The notes under the pieces: generated by a model
Told to the model about the DNA's origin: nothing
What the model saw: the letters and a program-made list of their open reading frames with translations, nothing else
Database searches by the model: none
DNA from: Paucisalibacillus globulus
Lineage (GTDB): Bacteria; Bacillota; Bacilli; Bacillales; Amphibacillaceae
Assembly (NCBI RefSeq): GCF_900184735.1
Contig: NZ_LT855392.1
Location: 217,949 to 281,948, forward strand
DNA length: 64,000 bases
Direction of reading: 5' to 3'
Shown here: positions 35,837-44,472 of the stretch, one piece after another
Layout: the number at the start of each line of letters is the position of its first letter
Numbering within the stretch: position 1 is the stretch's first letter
Program-made: the position numbers and the translations under genes

Positions 35837-36525
35837 GCATTCACCTCATCTATTAACAGAGACCATTTTTGTTTTGTCCAAGCCATTTCCCAAAATTGTA
35901 ATTCATAATGTGTACTTTTAATGAAGTGGGATTCTAATTCTTTATGCCGGTCTTTTGAGAGATTATCTGTCAGCTTATTTAAGCGATCGATTTGTTCACG
36001 GGTTGCTTGTTCGAACCATTCTGAGCTGTAAGTCGCAATCCACTTGTCATAGATTGGGTGATTTGGTTTTGCATCCTTCAGCCTCTCGCCGATTTCATAA
36101 TATAGCCAGTAACATGGTAGTAACGCAGATAAAGTTGCAGACAAGTCACCTTCTAATCCAACTCGATATAAATGCGATGTATAAGCGTAAGCTATCGGGG
36201 CTGGTTCAAAGTTTTCGATATCTTCATCTGTAATGCCTAATAGTTCAAAGAAGCCCTCATGCAATGAAATTTCCGCACCGCAAGTTTCATCTGCATGCTG
36301 TGCAAATCGTTGTACTGTTGATAAATCCTTTGCCTGTACAGCAGCCATTGCGTGGACCTTTGCAAAGTGTTGCAAGTAGTAGGAGTCTTGCAGAACGTAA
36401 TATTTGAATACCTCCTCAGGCAATGTCCCATCTGCAAGTGCTGTAATGAATGGATGTTGAAAACTTGCCTCCCAAATATCATCGCATTTCTTTCTTACCT
36501 TTTCACAAAATGTCATCCTAACCAC
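35833..36525 (-). CDS. tenA: Aminopyrimidine aminohydrolase / thiaminase II
   Basis: All-helical TenA-family enzyme of 230 residues that hydrolyses aminomethyl-pyrimidine from degraded thiamine to HMP. It carries FKYYVLQDSYYLQHFAK near residue 42, and the active-site Cys in LLPCYWLYYEIG near 138, as in B. subtilis TenA. First gene of the operon after the TPP riboswitch. Together with ThiM, ThiD and ThiE it makes a salvage set; no de novo gene (thiC, thiG) is in view. Confidence 0.92.
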   Translation of the reverse strand: MVRMTFCEKVRKKCDDIWEASFQHPFITALADGTLPEEVFKYYVLQDSYYLQHFAKVHAMAAVQAKDLSTVQRFAQHADETCGAEISLHEGFFELLGITDEDIENFEPAPIAYAYTSHLYRVGLEGDLSATLSALLPCYWLYYEIGERLKDAKPNHPIYDKWIATYSSEWFEQATREQIDRLNKLTDNLSKDRHKELESHFIKSTHYELQFWEMAWTKQKWSLLIDEVNA

Positions 36526-36553
36526 TCCTTATTCATTTTTGGAAAACCAAAAA

Positions 36554-36595
36554 AGCCGCTTCACTCAACAAATACGTTGAAGAAGCGGCTCGCAT
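36554..36595 (-). terminator. Riboswitch-controlled terminator before tenA
   Basis: On the minus strand the stem AGCCGCTTCTTCAAC with its partner GTTGAGTGAAGCGGCT is followed by six T. This is the expression platform of the TPP aptamer upstream. Confidence 0.85.
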
Positions 36596-36625
36596 ATCGG
36601 CGTAAGATAACCATGGAAGACGTGC

Positions 36626-36722
36626 GATCCACTTCCCTACGCTGGTATGAGCCAGATCAGGTTCTAAGGGTCCGCGTATCTATACACGTCTCAGTCTTGC
36701 TCAAAGACTCCCCCAGTGGTTA
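36626..36722 (-). ncRNA. TPP riboswitch (THI element)
   Basis: On the minus strand ACTGGGGGAGTC, CTGAGA, ACCCTTAGAACCTGATCTGG and CATACCAGCGTAGGGAAGTG appear in the order and spacing of the TPP aptamer. It lies about 100 bases before tenA and is followed by a terminator, so thiamine diphosphate should repress the salvage operon. Confidence 0.95.
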
Positions 36723-36879
36723 ACTCTTTTCAGTTTTCAAATTTACTATAACATAGATAAATAGATTCGCAAGTGACAAAAGTCATGGAACAAATTCATT
36801 CTAGATTCTCTACGGTAGATCTGTACTGAACCTAACCAAAATTAGAGCTTACAACATTCTGACCATACCTAAACATCTT

Positions 36880-37176
36880 TCAAATTCCTCCGATAGTGAT
36901 ATTGGAGGGGAAGTAATGAAGAAGTTGAGGTTGGCCATCACAATGAACTTCAAATGTATCTTCAATTTGATACGGGTTATCAGGCTTGTTTTGGGCATTG
37001 CTACTAAAATGAAGTAGAACATGGGTAATTGGTGTATCTCTTTTTTCAGAAACCTGTTCAGGTAAATACCTATTAATTATGGAGTCCTCAATAGATAACT
37101 GCATTGACTGTACTTGCTTATCTCCTGACTCCTCAGATTCTACTGTATTACAACCTATTAAAATAAATAGTGCCAT
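36880..37176 (-). pseudogene. Truncated lipoprotein N-acetylmuramoyl-L-alanine amidase
   Basis: The 98-residue frame begins with a short lipoprotein signal (ALFILIGCN, lipobox Cys near residue 9). It reaches DTPITHVLLHFSSNAQNKPD and NPYQIED, which is the start of an Amidase_2 domain with its first zinc His. After QIED the sequence (TFEVHCDGQPQLLHYFPS) no longer fits and the frame ends. Most of the catalytic domain is therefore missing. An IS element is inserted about 110 bases upstream. Confidence 0.6.
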
Positions 37177-37361
37177 TGCTAGTAGCTCGATACCAATTGA
37201 ATAGTCATTTAACTTATTTTCATATGATAAATAATTAGTTAATCTACCTTTTCCGGCATGGTAGGTACCAAAGAAGAAATTTGAATCGGTTACACTTAGT
37301 TAGACAAATATTTTAAGGTCATATAAACTGAACTCAACAATTAGTCGGAGGAGAATCAGTA

Positions 37362-37646
37362 ATGACCAAAAGAATAACAAGAACATTCACAAAAGAGTTC
37401 AAAGAACAGATCGTCCAGCTACATGCTTCTGGTAAACCAAGAGCTGAGATAATCAAGGAATATGAGCTGACATCATCTTCTTTTGATCGATGGGTTAGTC
37501 AGTACAATGGTTCTGGTTCATTTGAAGAAAAGGACAATCGAACACCTGAACAGGAAGAGTTAATCAAGCTACGGAAAGAGAATCAAAGACTTGCGATGGA
37601 GAATGATATTTTAAAGCAAGCCGCGCTGATCATGGGACGAAAGTAG
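37362..37646 (+). CDS. IS3-family transposase OrfA
   Basis: Protein of 94 residues with an N-terminal helix-turn-helix (FTKEFKEQIVQLHASGKPRA, then EIIKEYELTSSSFDRWVSQY) and a C-terminal leucine-zipper-like helix (EELIKLRKENQRLAMENDIL). It binds the IS ends. GGAGGAG lies about eight bases before ATG 37362. OrfB lies in the -1 frame, so a fusion by programmed frameshifting is likely, although I see no textbook A6G slippery site. Confidence 0.9.
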   Translation: MTKRITRTFTKEFKEQIVQLHASGKPRAEIIKEYELTSSSFDRWVSQYNGSGSFEEKDNRTPEQEELIKLRKENQRLAMENDILKQAALIMGRK

Positions 37647-37648
37647 AG

Positions 37649-38494
37649 GTGATTCGCAATAACCGCCACAAATACTCGGTATCAGCAATGTGCGAAGTCC
37701 TGCAAATTCCACGAAGCACGTACTATTATGAAGCAAAAGAACGTGATTCAAAAGAAGAAGATAAACTCACAGAACTAATCATCCAGATATTCAATGAAAA
37801 CAGAAAAGTCTACGGCCAACGCAAAATCAAAAGAGAACTCAAAAAGAAAGGCTGGCAAGTCTCGCGCCGTCGTATAGGTAGAATCATGAAGGCGGAAGGG
37901 CTAGTTTCTAAATATACGATTGCCCAATATAAACCCCATAATTCAACTGTGAATGAATCGGACGTTGGCAATGTATTAGACCGTGAATTTACCCAGGAAC
38001 AGCCATTGAAAGTTGTTGTTAGTGACTTGACCTATGTTCGTGTGCAACAAAAATGGCATTATATTTGCGTGCTCGTTGATTTACACAACCGTGAGATTAT
38101 TGGTCATAGCGCAGGTCCGAAGAAAGATGCAAAGCTCGTTCAACGTGCTTTTGCGACAGTACCATACAGTTTAAATCATCTTGAATTATTCCATACTGAC
38201 CGCGGCGGTGAATTCAAAAACCAATTAATCGATGAAGCATTGACTACATTTGGTATTGACCGATCCTTAAGCAACAAGGGTACACCATATGACAACGCAG
38301 TCGCTGAAGCAACCTTTAAAACAATTAAAACAGAGTTCGTTAAAGGGGCTATTTTTTCTAGTCAGAAAGAGCTTGATCTAGAACTCTTTGATTATGTCAA
38401 CTGGTTTAATAACATTCGAATTCACCAATCACTAGATTACTTAACGCCAAGAGAATACAAGCTCCAGCATCAGTTAGAGAAGCTTGCTATCTAA
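37649..38494 (+). CDS. IS3-family transposase OrfB (DDE integrase)
   Basis: Protein of 281 residues with an HTH_21-type N-terminus (RKVYGQRKIKRELKKKGWQV) and an rve integrase core. The DDE residues are in VVSDLTYVR (about 131), LFHTDRGGEF (about 190) and AVAEATFKTIKTE (about 227). The frame is uninterrupted, so the transposase may be active. The GTG at 37649 may never be used if OrfAB is made by frameshift. Confidence 0.9.
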   Translation: MIRNNRHKYSVSAMCEVLQIPRSTYYYEAKERDSKEEDKLTELIIQIFNENRKVYGQRKIKRELKKKGWQVSRRRIGRIMKAEGLVSKYTIAQYKPHNSTVNESDVGNVLDREFTQEQPLKVVVSDLTYVRVQQKWHYICVLVDLHNREIIGHSAGPKKDAKLVQRAFATVPYSLNHLELFHTDRGGEFKNQLIDEALTTFGIDRSLSNKGTPYDNAVAEATFKTIKTEFVKGAIFSSQKELDLELFDYVNWFNNIRIHQSLDYLTPREYKLQHQLEKLAI

Positions 38495-38795
38495 CTATCA
38501 TGCGCCCACTTTACTTGGAGAAGCAGGCGTGATAGCCTTTTTTGGCAAGCCAGCGCGGTTTTAATAAGCTGGCGTTCTGGCAATCCAATCACGCCTGCAG
38601 AGGCTCAAAGTCAAGTGACAAACTTTGTTTTGTATTTTTAATAAAGGGCAGTTTACTTAGCACTATAAAACGTTTATATTCCTTAAAAATAATGTTTAGT
38701 TTAGTGTTGACATACCAGAAGAAATATTAACACCTTCGTATATAACATATGCAGCGTTCTATTTTGTCCTTTACCAATTGCTTATTTATGCATTA

Positions 38796-39134
38796 ATGAC
38801 ACTTTCAACCTCCGCAAAAAATGACTCAAACTTAGCAATCAGAGATTTAATTAATTATGTGTATCTACAAGCAAAATTTGGTCAACCAATAGATGCAGTT
38901 TTTTTCAAAGTTTATAGATTTATAGTAAAAGATAAAGGTAAATATATGTTTAGCAAAAAAGATATTAACTATATAAGTAAATTAGAAGATATTCTTCTTA
39001 AATATCGATTAAATGAACTCTCAGACCATGAATTATTTTACCATCTAGATCATGCTTTGAGGGAATTAAATTTTAGGAAAGAATATAATGAATTAATTTG
39101 GAAGAATTCAATACTATTAAACTTATTAAAATAA
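38796..39134 (+). CDS. Hypothetical protein, perhaps N-terminally truncated
   Basis: Protein of about 112 residues, helical, with alternating charged and aromatic residues (LRDLINYVYLQAKFGQ-like start, and DINYISKLEDILLKYRLNEL later). No signal or membrane helix. No ribosome binding site is clear for ATG 38796 or for the in-frame TTG at 38778, and the gene starts soon after the IS, so its 5' end may have been lost. The composition recalls small immunity proteins, but I do not assign a family. Confidence 0.45.
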   Translation: MTLSTSAKNDSNLAIRDLINYVYLQAKFGQPIDAVFFKVYRFIVKDKGKYMFSKKDINYISKLEDILLKYRLNELSDHELFYHLDHALRELNFRKEYNELIWKNSILLNLLK

Positions 39135-39260
39135 GTACTTTTTTATTAAGAACTTCTACTCAACAAAAATATAAGAAGTATTTACGATTAAATAAAATAA
39201 TGATTAAATATCGAATAAAAATAATAACTATTTACTATTACAAAGATCAGGAGTGATCGT

Positions 39261-39641
39261 TTGAACAAAAACAAAATTATCTACATAATAGCAGGATTTT
39301 TGATGGTTGCTGTCATTGTAATGGGGTACTTTAATTTTTCATTCTCTTTACCTACTACATTTAAAGAAATGGTAGAAAAGCAAATTAGCCAAGATGAACA
39401 ACTTGTTATAACTAAAATAGATACGGAAAGAATTGCTTCCATAAGCATTGAAGTTCCTTTTTCCGGCGAAGAAGAAGTCAGAATTGAGGATAAAGATATA
39501 ATTTCTACCTTACTTAATAATGAACTCCGTATCTATAATGGTGGAAGATATAAAGAGAGTAATGACGAGTTTGACCTATATGTTCGATTTTATGGCTCAA
39601 CTCATAGATATACGATTGCTGAAGAGGTAAGCGTCAAATAG
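39261..39641 (+). CDS. Hypothetical membrane-anchored protein
   Basis: Protein of 126 residues with one N-terminal membrane segment (about 5-25, IIYIIAGFLMVAVIVMGYF) and an extracytoplasmic domain of alternating strands (VITKIDTERIASISIEV, ELRIYNGGRYKES, LYVRFYGSTHRYTI). TTG 39261 follows CAGGAGTGA at a good distance. Similar DUF-type small exported proteins are common in Bacillus, but the family was not identified. Confidence 0.6.
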   Translation: MNKNKIIYIIAGFLMVAVIVMGYFNFSFSLPTTFKEMVEKQISQDEQLVITKIDTERIASISIEVPFSGEEEVRIEDKDIISTLLNNELRIYNGGRYKESNDEFDLYVRFYGSTHRYTIAEEVSVK

Positions 39642-39679
39642 TCCACACCTATTTCTAAGATGTGGACTAATGTTATGAT

Positions 39680-39794
39680 TTATTTAGATTTATTTGGAAC
39701 ACGACATTCCTTTGGAATAGTCTGTGACCAAGGCAAAAGCTGATCTAACTTCAAATCTGGCTTTCCATTCTATTCTTTTGTCAGCTTTAGTCAT
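39680..39794 (-). pseudogene. IS66-family remnant
   Basis: The minus-strand frame from ATG 39794 starts MTKADKRIEWKARFE, the usual beginning of IS66 TnpA. After an internal deletion and frame change it ends KLDQLLPWSQTIPKECRVPN, which is the C-terminal signature of the IS66 TnpC transposase. Almost the whole element is therefore deleted between these ends. Confidence 0.7.
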
Positions 39795-39844
39795 CGCAAA
39801 ACCTCCCGAATTATTTTCTAGGGAGATTATCTCATGAATAAGCT

Positions 39845-40369
39845 ATGCTGGAAATGTGGGTACTATTTGACGCTTACGAAACTAGGAATTTATCTTTAAA
39901 AGATGCTTTTGATGCAATGGAGGTTCATGACGCGTTTCATGCTGAGTTAGTTTATGGCGGTGGAACAAGTAAAATTTTGGATACACTTGCAGACGTGGCT
40001 ATATCGGGGGTAGAAAAGTTATTTGGTGCGACCGCTGGTAATACCACAACTGTTGCTAAAGCAATGGTGGATATTGCGGATAAGCAGAATGCTTCTGCGA
40101 TTCAAAGCTACATTTACGGTGGAGAATTAGCCTTCAAAGAAATAACAAAGTTTTTAATTAATAACCCAAGATATACCCATGTAGAAGCTCAGTTCTTATT
40201 CTATGATCGATTTTATAGCACAAAATATAATCAACAACAAAAATATGTGCAAGGGAATAGACAAGAACCTCATAAGGGTTATAAAGTCTTAAGAGTTAAA
40301 ACAAGTAACTGGCCTATAGAGTTAGCTAAAAACATAAAACCTCCACCTAATAAGATACCGAAAGTATAA
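39845..40369 (+). CDS. Hypothetical protein
   Basis: Frame of 174 residues with a Gly-rich stretch (ELVYGGGTSKIL), an alanine-rich helix (GATAGNTTTVAKAMVDIADK) and an aromatic C-terminal part (RYTHVEAQFLFYDRFYSTKY). No export signal. The start ATG has no clear ribosome binding site and the IS66 remnant lies directly upstream, so the N-terminus may be missing. Its 3' end overlaps a minus-strand small membrane-protein frame (40279-40464) by 91 bases; at most one of the two is likely to be fully real as drawn. Family not recognised. Confidence 0.45.
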   Translation: MLEMWVLFDAYETRNLSLKDAFDAMEVHDAFHAELVYGGGTSKILDTLADVAISGVEKLFGATAGNTTTVAKAMVDIADKQNASAIQSYIYGGELAFKEITKFLINNPRYTHVEAQFLFYDRFYSTKYNQQQKYVQGNRQEPHKGYKVLRVKTSNWPIELAKNIKPPPNKIPKV

Positions 40370-40464
40370 TGTCCTGAGAAAATTAATACAAAAGAGGCTA
40401 CAACCATTGCTACCATTATAATTAATAGAAATAATTTAATACGTTTTTTACCTTTCTCCATCAT
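40279..40464 (-). CDS. Putative small two-helix membrane protein
   Basis: Frame of 61 residues with a basic N-terminus (EKGKKRIK) and two hydrophobic helices (LFLLIIMVAMVVASFVLIF and TFGILLGGGFMFLANSI). AGGGA lies about seven bases before the double ATG. The pattern is convincing for a membrane protein, but it overlaps the end of the plus-strand gene 39845-40369. Confidence 0.4.
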   Translation of the reverse strand: MMEKGKKRIKLFLLIIMVAMVVASFVLIFSGHYTFGILLGGGFMFLANSIGQLLVLTLKTL

Positions 40465-40546
40465 TTATCCCTACGACATCTATCCTAACAGAGGGGGTTA
40501 TCTAATTTCTCTTCTAGAAAAGTTATTAGTTAGAACTAATTATATC

Positions 40547-40903
40547 TTATTTAATTTTAATAATATCTAATTGATCAGTAGTAGAAATCAAATCTATTTT
40601 GTGTTTTCCTTTCGTGTAAATAACCGAAGCCCCTTCTCTGTCACCTTTTACCCACCCATTACTTTTTAAGACTATTTCATAAGAAAATGGTATACCATTT
40701 TCTTCGGATGCTCTAGACCAATGATACCTTGCCCCTAGTTCATTATTTTCAATAAGTTTTGCATTTCTGGGAACTGGAAAACTATGTAATTCATCTGTTG
40801 GCTCATATAAAGATAGAGTACCAAAATAGTAAATAATAACAACCCCTATAAAAGTTGCTAATAAAGTCAAGGTCCACCTAACTTTTTTCTTCAATTTCCA
40901 CAC
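40547..40903 (-). CDS. Hypothetical membrane-anchored protein
   Basis: Protein of 118 residues with a basic start (KLKKKVRW), one membrane helix (about 10-28) and an extracytoplasmic domain containing FPVPRNAKLIENNELGARYH and a Gly-turn near SNGWVKGDREGASV. Proteins of this plan occur in Bacillus as uncharacterised exported proteins. Stands alone on the minus strand. Confidence 0.6.
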   Translation of the reverse strand: MWKLKKKVRWTLTLLATFIGVVIIYYFGTLSLYEPTDELHSFPVPRNAKLIENNELGARYHWSRASEENGIPFSYEIVLKSNGWVKGDREGASVIYTKGKHKIDLISTTDQLDIIKIK

Positions 40904-41150
40904 TTCTTTCTATAAATAAATTTTTCAAAAGATATTATAGGTATATTATAGCAAGGAGAATAAAAAGATTATATAAGTTAAAATCATTTAGAGGAAGAGA
41001 GGTGATAATAATATCAATGTTAAATATATTTATCTAGTAATTATAACATCTTGATAAGCTAATGAGCATTACGACCTTCCCATTGCTAATTACTATAGAA
41101 AGGTCGCAAAAAGGTTTCTTACAATATAAAATTAAATTGATATAAATATT

Positions 41151-42173
41151 TTACATTTTAATAATACGATACGTACTATAACCAGTTATATCATCTAAGC
41201 TTCTTGTTAAGTAGTCATTGGTGTGCCCAGCCAATAATAAGTCAATTTTAGAACTAGATTTAGCAACTTTGTTATTTACCCACATTGCATGGGTGTATCT
41301 GTCTGCACCAGATTTTTTAAATTGAATAACATCACCAGGTCTGGCTTGACTAACAATGTTTGACTTGTTACTACTTGTGTAAACCGTATGACTTCGAACT
41401 AGGTGTGAGTATAAATCCTCAACCAAACTCCATGAAGAACTTCTAGTCCATACACCATCGCCAGCTCTCTTTCTAATAAACCAATATTTAGTATCACGAA
41501 CTAAAGTAGATGTCGTAGCTACAGTAACTTGTTTTCTTCCGCCAGCATGAAGAATCTGAGATACAAAGTTTGTACAATCATTACTATATCTCGGGTAAGC
41601 AGTATTATAGTTTTTATAATACTTTGTTGCATATGCTCTTGCAGCAGCAACATTAATAGTCGCCATTATTTCACTATTGGGTTGTTTACTTTCCTGTAAC
41701 TTTGCTATCTCTCTTTCTTCTTGTAAAATCTCCTCTTTAATTTCACCAAGAGTAACGTCTTTTAAATATGACATGCTAAATTTCTCACCTGAATAATCTA
41801 AGACTGTTTTATCAGCTATAGATGAATCTGAACTAATTGTTGAAGGATTATATTCTGCCATTATTTCAGTTTCAAATAGAGATAACTGATGAAGATACTC
41901 AGCAAAATAAGCAACAAACAAATGATATTCTGGTAATTTTGCTAGTTTCTGATCAGAATCATAATGCATTTGATTAATTACAAATTCAGTAAAGTCAGGA
42001 GTTCCGATTTCTAAATTATTGCCATTTTTATCCAGATAATTAACTAACAATTGCTCTATTTCACCAAAAGTATATTCATCGCGCTCTTTTTCATTAGCAT
42101 TTGCCACATTGCCTAATAAGCCAAAGAAAAGAAGAAAGCTCAGGAAACCAATAAAAATAGTATATTTTTTCAA
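41151..42173 (-). CDS. Secreted Amidase_6 domain protein
   Basis: Protein of 340 residues with a signal peptide (about 1-26, ending NVANANE). A helical region of about 140 residues is followed by a C-terminal papain-like Amidase_6 domain: the putative nucleophile Cys is in YSNDCTNFVSQIL near residue 202, and the His in YTHAMWV near 297, preceded by RPGDVIQF. This family is found in secreted wall-active or peptide-cleaving proteins of Bacilli. It stands between hypothetical genes and the LexA-controlled pair. Confidence 0.8.
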   Translation of the reverse strand: MKKYTIFIGFLSFLLFFGLLGNVANANEKERDEYTFGEIEQLLVNYLDKNGNNLEIGTPDFTEFVINQMHYDSDQKLAKLPEYHLFVAYFAEYLHQLSLFETEIMAEYNPSTISSDSSIADKTVLDYSGEKFSMSYLKDVTLGEIKEEILQEEREIAKLQESKQPNSEIMATINVAAARAYATKYYKNYNTAYPRYSNDCTNFVSQILHAGGRKQVTVATTSTLVRDTKYWFIRKRAGDGVWTRSSSWSLVEDLYSHLVRSHTVYTSSNKSNIVSQARPGDVIQFKKSGADRYTHAMWVNNKVAKSSSKIDLLLAGHTNDYLTRSLDDITGYSTYRIIKM

Positions 42174-42332
42174 AATTTTTCCACCTCATTCCAATATAAA
42201 TATACAATATTTTTAACACAAATCAATATATTTTTAATAATACGACAAAAGATGTCATATTATTAGAAAATCCGTGATCAATGTACGTTTCATCTAAAAA
42301 TAATAGAATGTCATTAATAGCTTTAGAAGAAC

Positions 42333-42375
42333 TTGAAAAAGTTAATTTTAATGTTATAATTAGAACGAATGTTCT
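42333..42375 (+). promoter_or_regulatory. Promoter with LexA (SOS) box
   Basis: TTGAAA (42333-42338), 16 bases, TATAAT (42355-42360). AGAACGAATGTTCT at 42362-42375 follows directly and fits the Bacillus LexA/DinR box core GAACRNRYGTTC. The operator would cover the transcription start, so the two genes downstream are expected to be induced by DNA damage. Confidence 0.75.
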
Positions 42376-42380
42376 ATAAT

Positions 42381-42608
42381 GTGGTCGGTACCATAAAAGG
42401 TCTATTCCTTAGAACAATCGAAAATAAGAAAAAAATCGTCATCTTTTATATCGATAATAAGAACCAGGTAACTCAACGATATGTTCGTATAATCAGCATG
42501 GATGATAGTTCTATTGTGGCTTTTTGTTATTGGAGAAAACAAATAAGAACCTTTATGTTAGAGAACATCCTTTCAGCAGGACCAATCAGAAAGAAGGTAG
42601 GGGCATAG
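42381..42608 (+). CDS. Small WYL-like protein next to yolD
   Basis: Protein of about 75 residues with a beta-rich WYL-like fold (KKKIVIFYIDNKNQVTQRYV, then KQIRTFMLENILSAGPIRKK). The longest frame starts at ATG 42369, but that codon lies inside the LexA operator, so GTG 42381 or a later codon must be used; no good ribosome binding site is visible. Proteins like this precede yolD-type genes in Bacilli. The two genes are separated by one base. Confidence 0.6.
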   Translation: MVGTIKGLFLRTIENKKKIVIFYIDNKNQVTQRYVRIISMDDSSIVAFCYWRKQIRTFMLENILSAGPIRKKVGA

Positions 42609-42609
42609 T

Positions 42610-42930
42610 ATGAGCGTGAATGATCGCGGAAGTATCAAGTGGACTGCAATGATGATGCCGGAACATCACCAATTACTTCATCAAATGTGGAAGCAACAGG
42701 AATATAAAGCGAAGCCTGAACTCGATGAGCAACAAAAAGAAGAAATAAACATGAAACTGCATGTTGCAATTCTTAATGACCTATTTGTCATTATCAAATA
42801 CTATAGTGTTCATGATTATAAAACTGTTAGAGGTAAACTAAAGGATGTAGACTCGCTGCAAAACTATGTGCTTCTCCGTGATGGTACTAAAATTAAATTA
42901 CAAAGCATTATAGATCTGCAAATAGATTAA
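42610..42930 (+). CDS. YolD-like protein
   Basis: Protein of 106 residues starting NDRGSIKWTAMMMPEHHQLL, the hallmark of the YolD family, with a central DEQQKEEI stretch and a C-terminal strand region. In B. subtilis YolD-type genes accompany the UvrX/UmuC-like polymerases and are SOS-controlled; here no polymerase gene follows. AAGGTAGGGG precedes the ATG. The unit is controlled by the LexA box upstream. Confidence 0.85.
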   Translation: MSVNDRGSIKWTAMMMPEHHQLLHQMWKQQEYKAKPELDEQQKEEINMKLHVAILNDLFVIIKYYSVHDYKTVRGKLKDVDSLQNYVLLRDGTKIKLQSIIDLQID

Positions 42931-43120
42931 CCTTCATATTTTAAGGTTTATTTTTAAGGGCTACTTTTATTCTCCACAGTTCTTAAGTTACGAAATAAAA
43001 CCTAAATAGACTTTTCACTTCATATTCTTGATTCAGAAGTCTCTGTTTCTTTATGATTTATATAATTTCTAACAGGTAACCCGTCTTCTTATGTGGTATT
43101 GTATTTTAATAATGATAAAT

Positions 43121-43687
43121 AGGGAGCTTATACCGGTTTACGTATTGGTGAAATGATAGCTCTAAAATGGCATGATATTGATTTTAATACCAATTCACTA
43201 AGGGTATATAAAATCTTACTATAACCCTTCAAATAACAAACTAGAATATAAATTGCTTACTCCTAAAACAGAAGGATCTGTACGCACTATTGATGTTGAT
43301 TCAATCGTAATTAACCTGCTAAACCTACACAAACAAGAGCAAGGTAAAATTATCAAAGAAAATAAACCTTTTTATATTGATAAGGGGTTTATCTTTGCAA
43401 CTAATGAAGGGTATCCTAAAACCATTAAACACATTGCGATAAGAATGCAGCGACTTTTAAAGAAAACAACTATTAAAAAACACGTTACTCCCCATTCATT
43501 TAGACATACTCACACTTCATTGCTTATTGAAGCGAATGTCCATATTAAAGAAATACAAGAACGCCTGGGGCATTCTGATATTAATACAACAATGGACATT
43601 TATGCTCACATGACAAACATTAAAAAAGAGGCTTCCAATAAGTTTAGTAACCTAATGGAAAACCTCTCTAAAAAACTCATTGACTAA
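43121..43687 (+). pseudogene. Decayed tyrosine integrase (C-terminal part)
   Basis: The 5' piece reads YTGLRIGEMIALKWHDIDFN, the first catalytic Arg box, up to about 43215. A one-base insertion (near AAAATCTTACTATAAC) then shifts the frame. From 43253 to 43687 the second piece reads LLTPKTEGSVRTIDVD onward, with HSFRHTHTSLL and TTMDIYAHMT. It is closely similar to the intact integrase at 56054-57256, but the N-terminal half is missing. It ends 63 bases before the left attachment repeat, outside the intact element. Confidence 0.9.
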
Positions 43688-43750
43688 TATCGGTGGTTTG
43701 ATGCAATTTCCTACCTTATAAATGTTGTTTTATCAACGTTTTAAGGATAC

Positions 43751-43770
43751 TATTACATCATACCGCCCAT
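43751..43770. repeat. Left attachment repeat
   Basis: Twenty bases identical to the groEL 3' end at 59723-59742, in direct orientation. It is the only other copy I found in the window. Confidence 0.85.
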
Positions 43771-43872
43771 ATATTAACCTGATAAACATTCCAAAACAGG
43801 TTCGAAAAACTGTTATTAGATCAACGTTATCTGAATTAATCATTTAATTAAAAGTACTGTTTTCGAGTATAA

Positions 43873-43893
43873 ACATGAGCAAAACATGAGCAT
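43873..43893. repeat. Integrase arm-type repeat, left
   Basis: Two copies of ACATGAGCA in direct orientation, separated by three bases, about 100 bases inside the left attachment repeat. The same pair recurs inside the right end (59653-59673). Such end-proximal direct repeats are typical integrase arm-binding sites. Confidence 0.6.
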
Positions 43894-44472
43894 TTTTTTG
43901 CGAGAACCTTTTTACCTCGTGATTGAAAGTACTATATAATTTAAACTCATTTTCACTGGTATAAGCATTAGAGCAAATGATATAATATAAGTTAATATTA
44001 TAGTTGACATTCTTATATAAGAACTACTTCGGTTCTGTATTACCTTTTTTTGCTCCTAAAGTATAACCCTTTAAAAAACTTCTTTTTCTAAATGCATATT
44101 TACATGAACTATAAGGTATTATTAATTAATATTACATAATGTTCTTTTCAGTAATATTTACAAGTTCCTAATTTAATTAAAAATGTTCTAGAATACTTTT
44201 TGTTTCTCTACATAAATGTGGTTCCATCATTAAAAATATATGCCTACTTTAATCAATTAATCAGACTTTACTTTTTAAAAATAAATATGGGTAGGTTAAT
44301 CACTAAATAAATACTAATTATTTTTATAAAACAAGATGACGAGCTATCCCGTTATCCCATATAATATATGTATAATCCCCTTATCATTTTACTAACTACA
44401 AGAATGGGTTAACAGTTTACTAAAAAAACAATTGTTGATTTAGTTGCTTAGAATAGTTGAGAAGGTGAATAT

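Larger units (their letters stand above)
37288..38600 (+). mobile_element. IS3-family insertion sequence
   Basis: The left end GGTTACACTTAGTTAGACAA at 37288 matches the terminus at 24272-24291. orfA and orfB follow. No copy of the left terminus is visible on the right; instead the 3' part holds an 11-bp inverted repeat (GCAGGCGTGAT at about 38524 with ATCACGCCTGC at about 38589) around smaller hairpins. The right boundary is therefore approximate and the element may be incomplete there. Confidence 0.75.
43688..44472. other. Left end of the groEL-integrated element, no gene
   Basis: About 785 AT-rich bases. They hold the left attachment repeat (43751-43770) and, 100 bases inside, the paired ACATGAGCA repeats (43873-43893). 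I see no convincing frame or RNA motif in the remainder. Confidence 0.6.
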
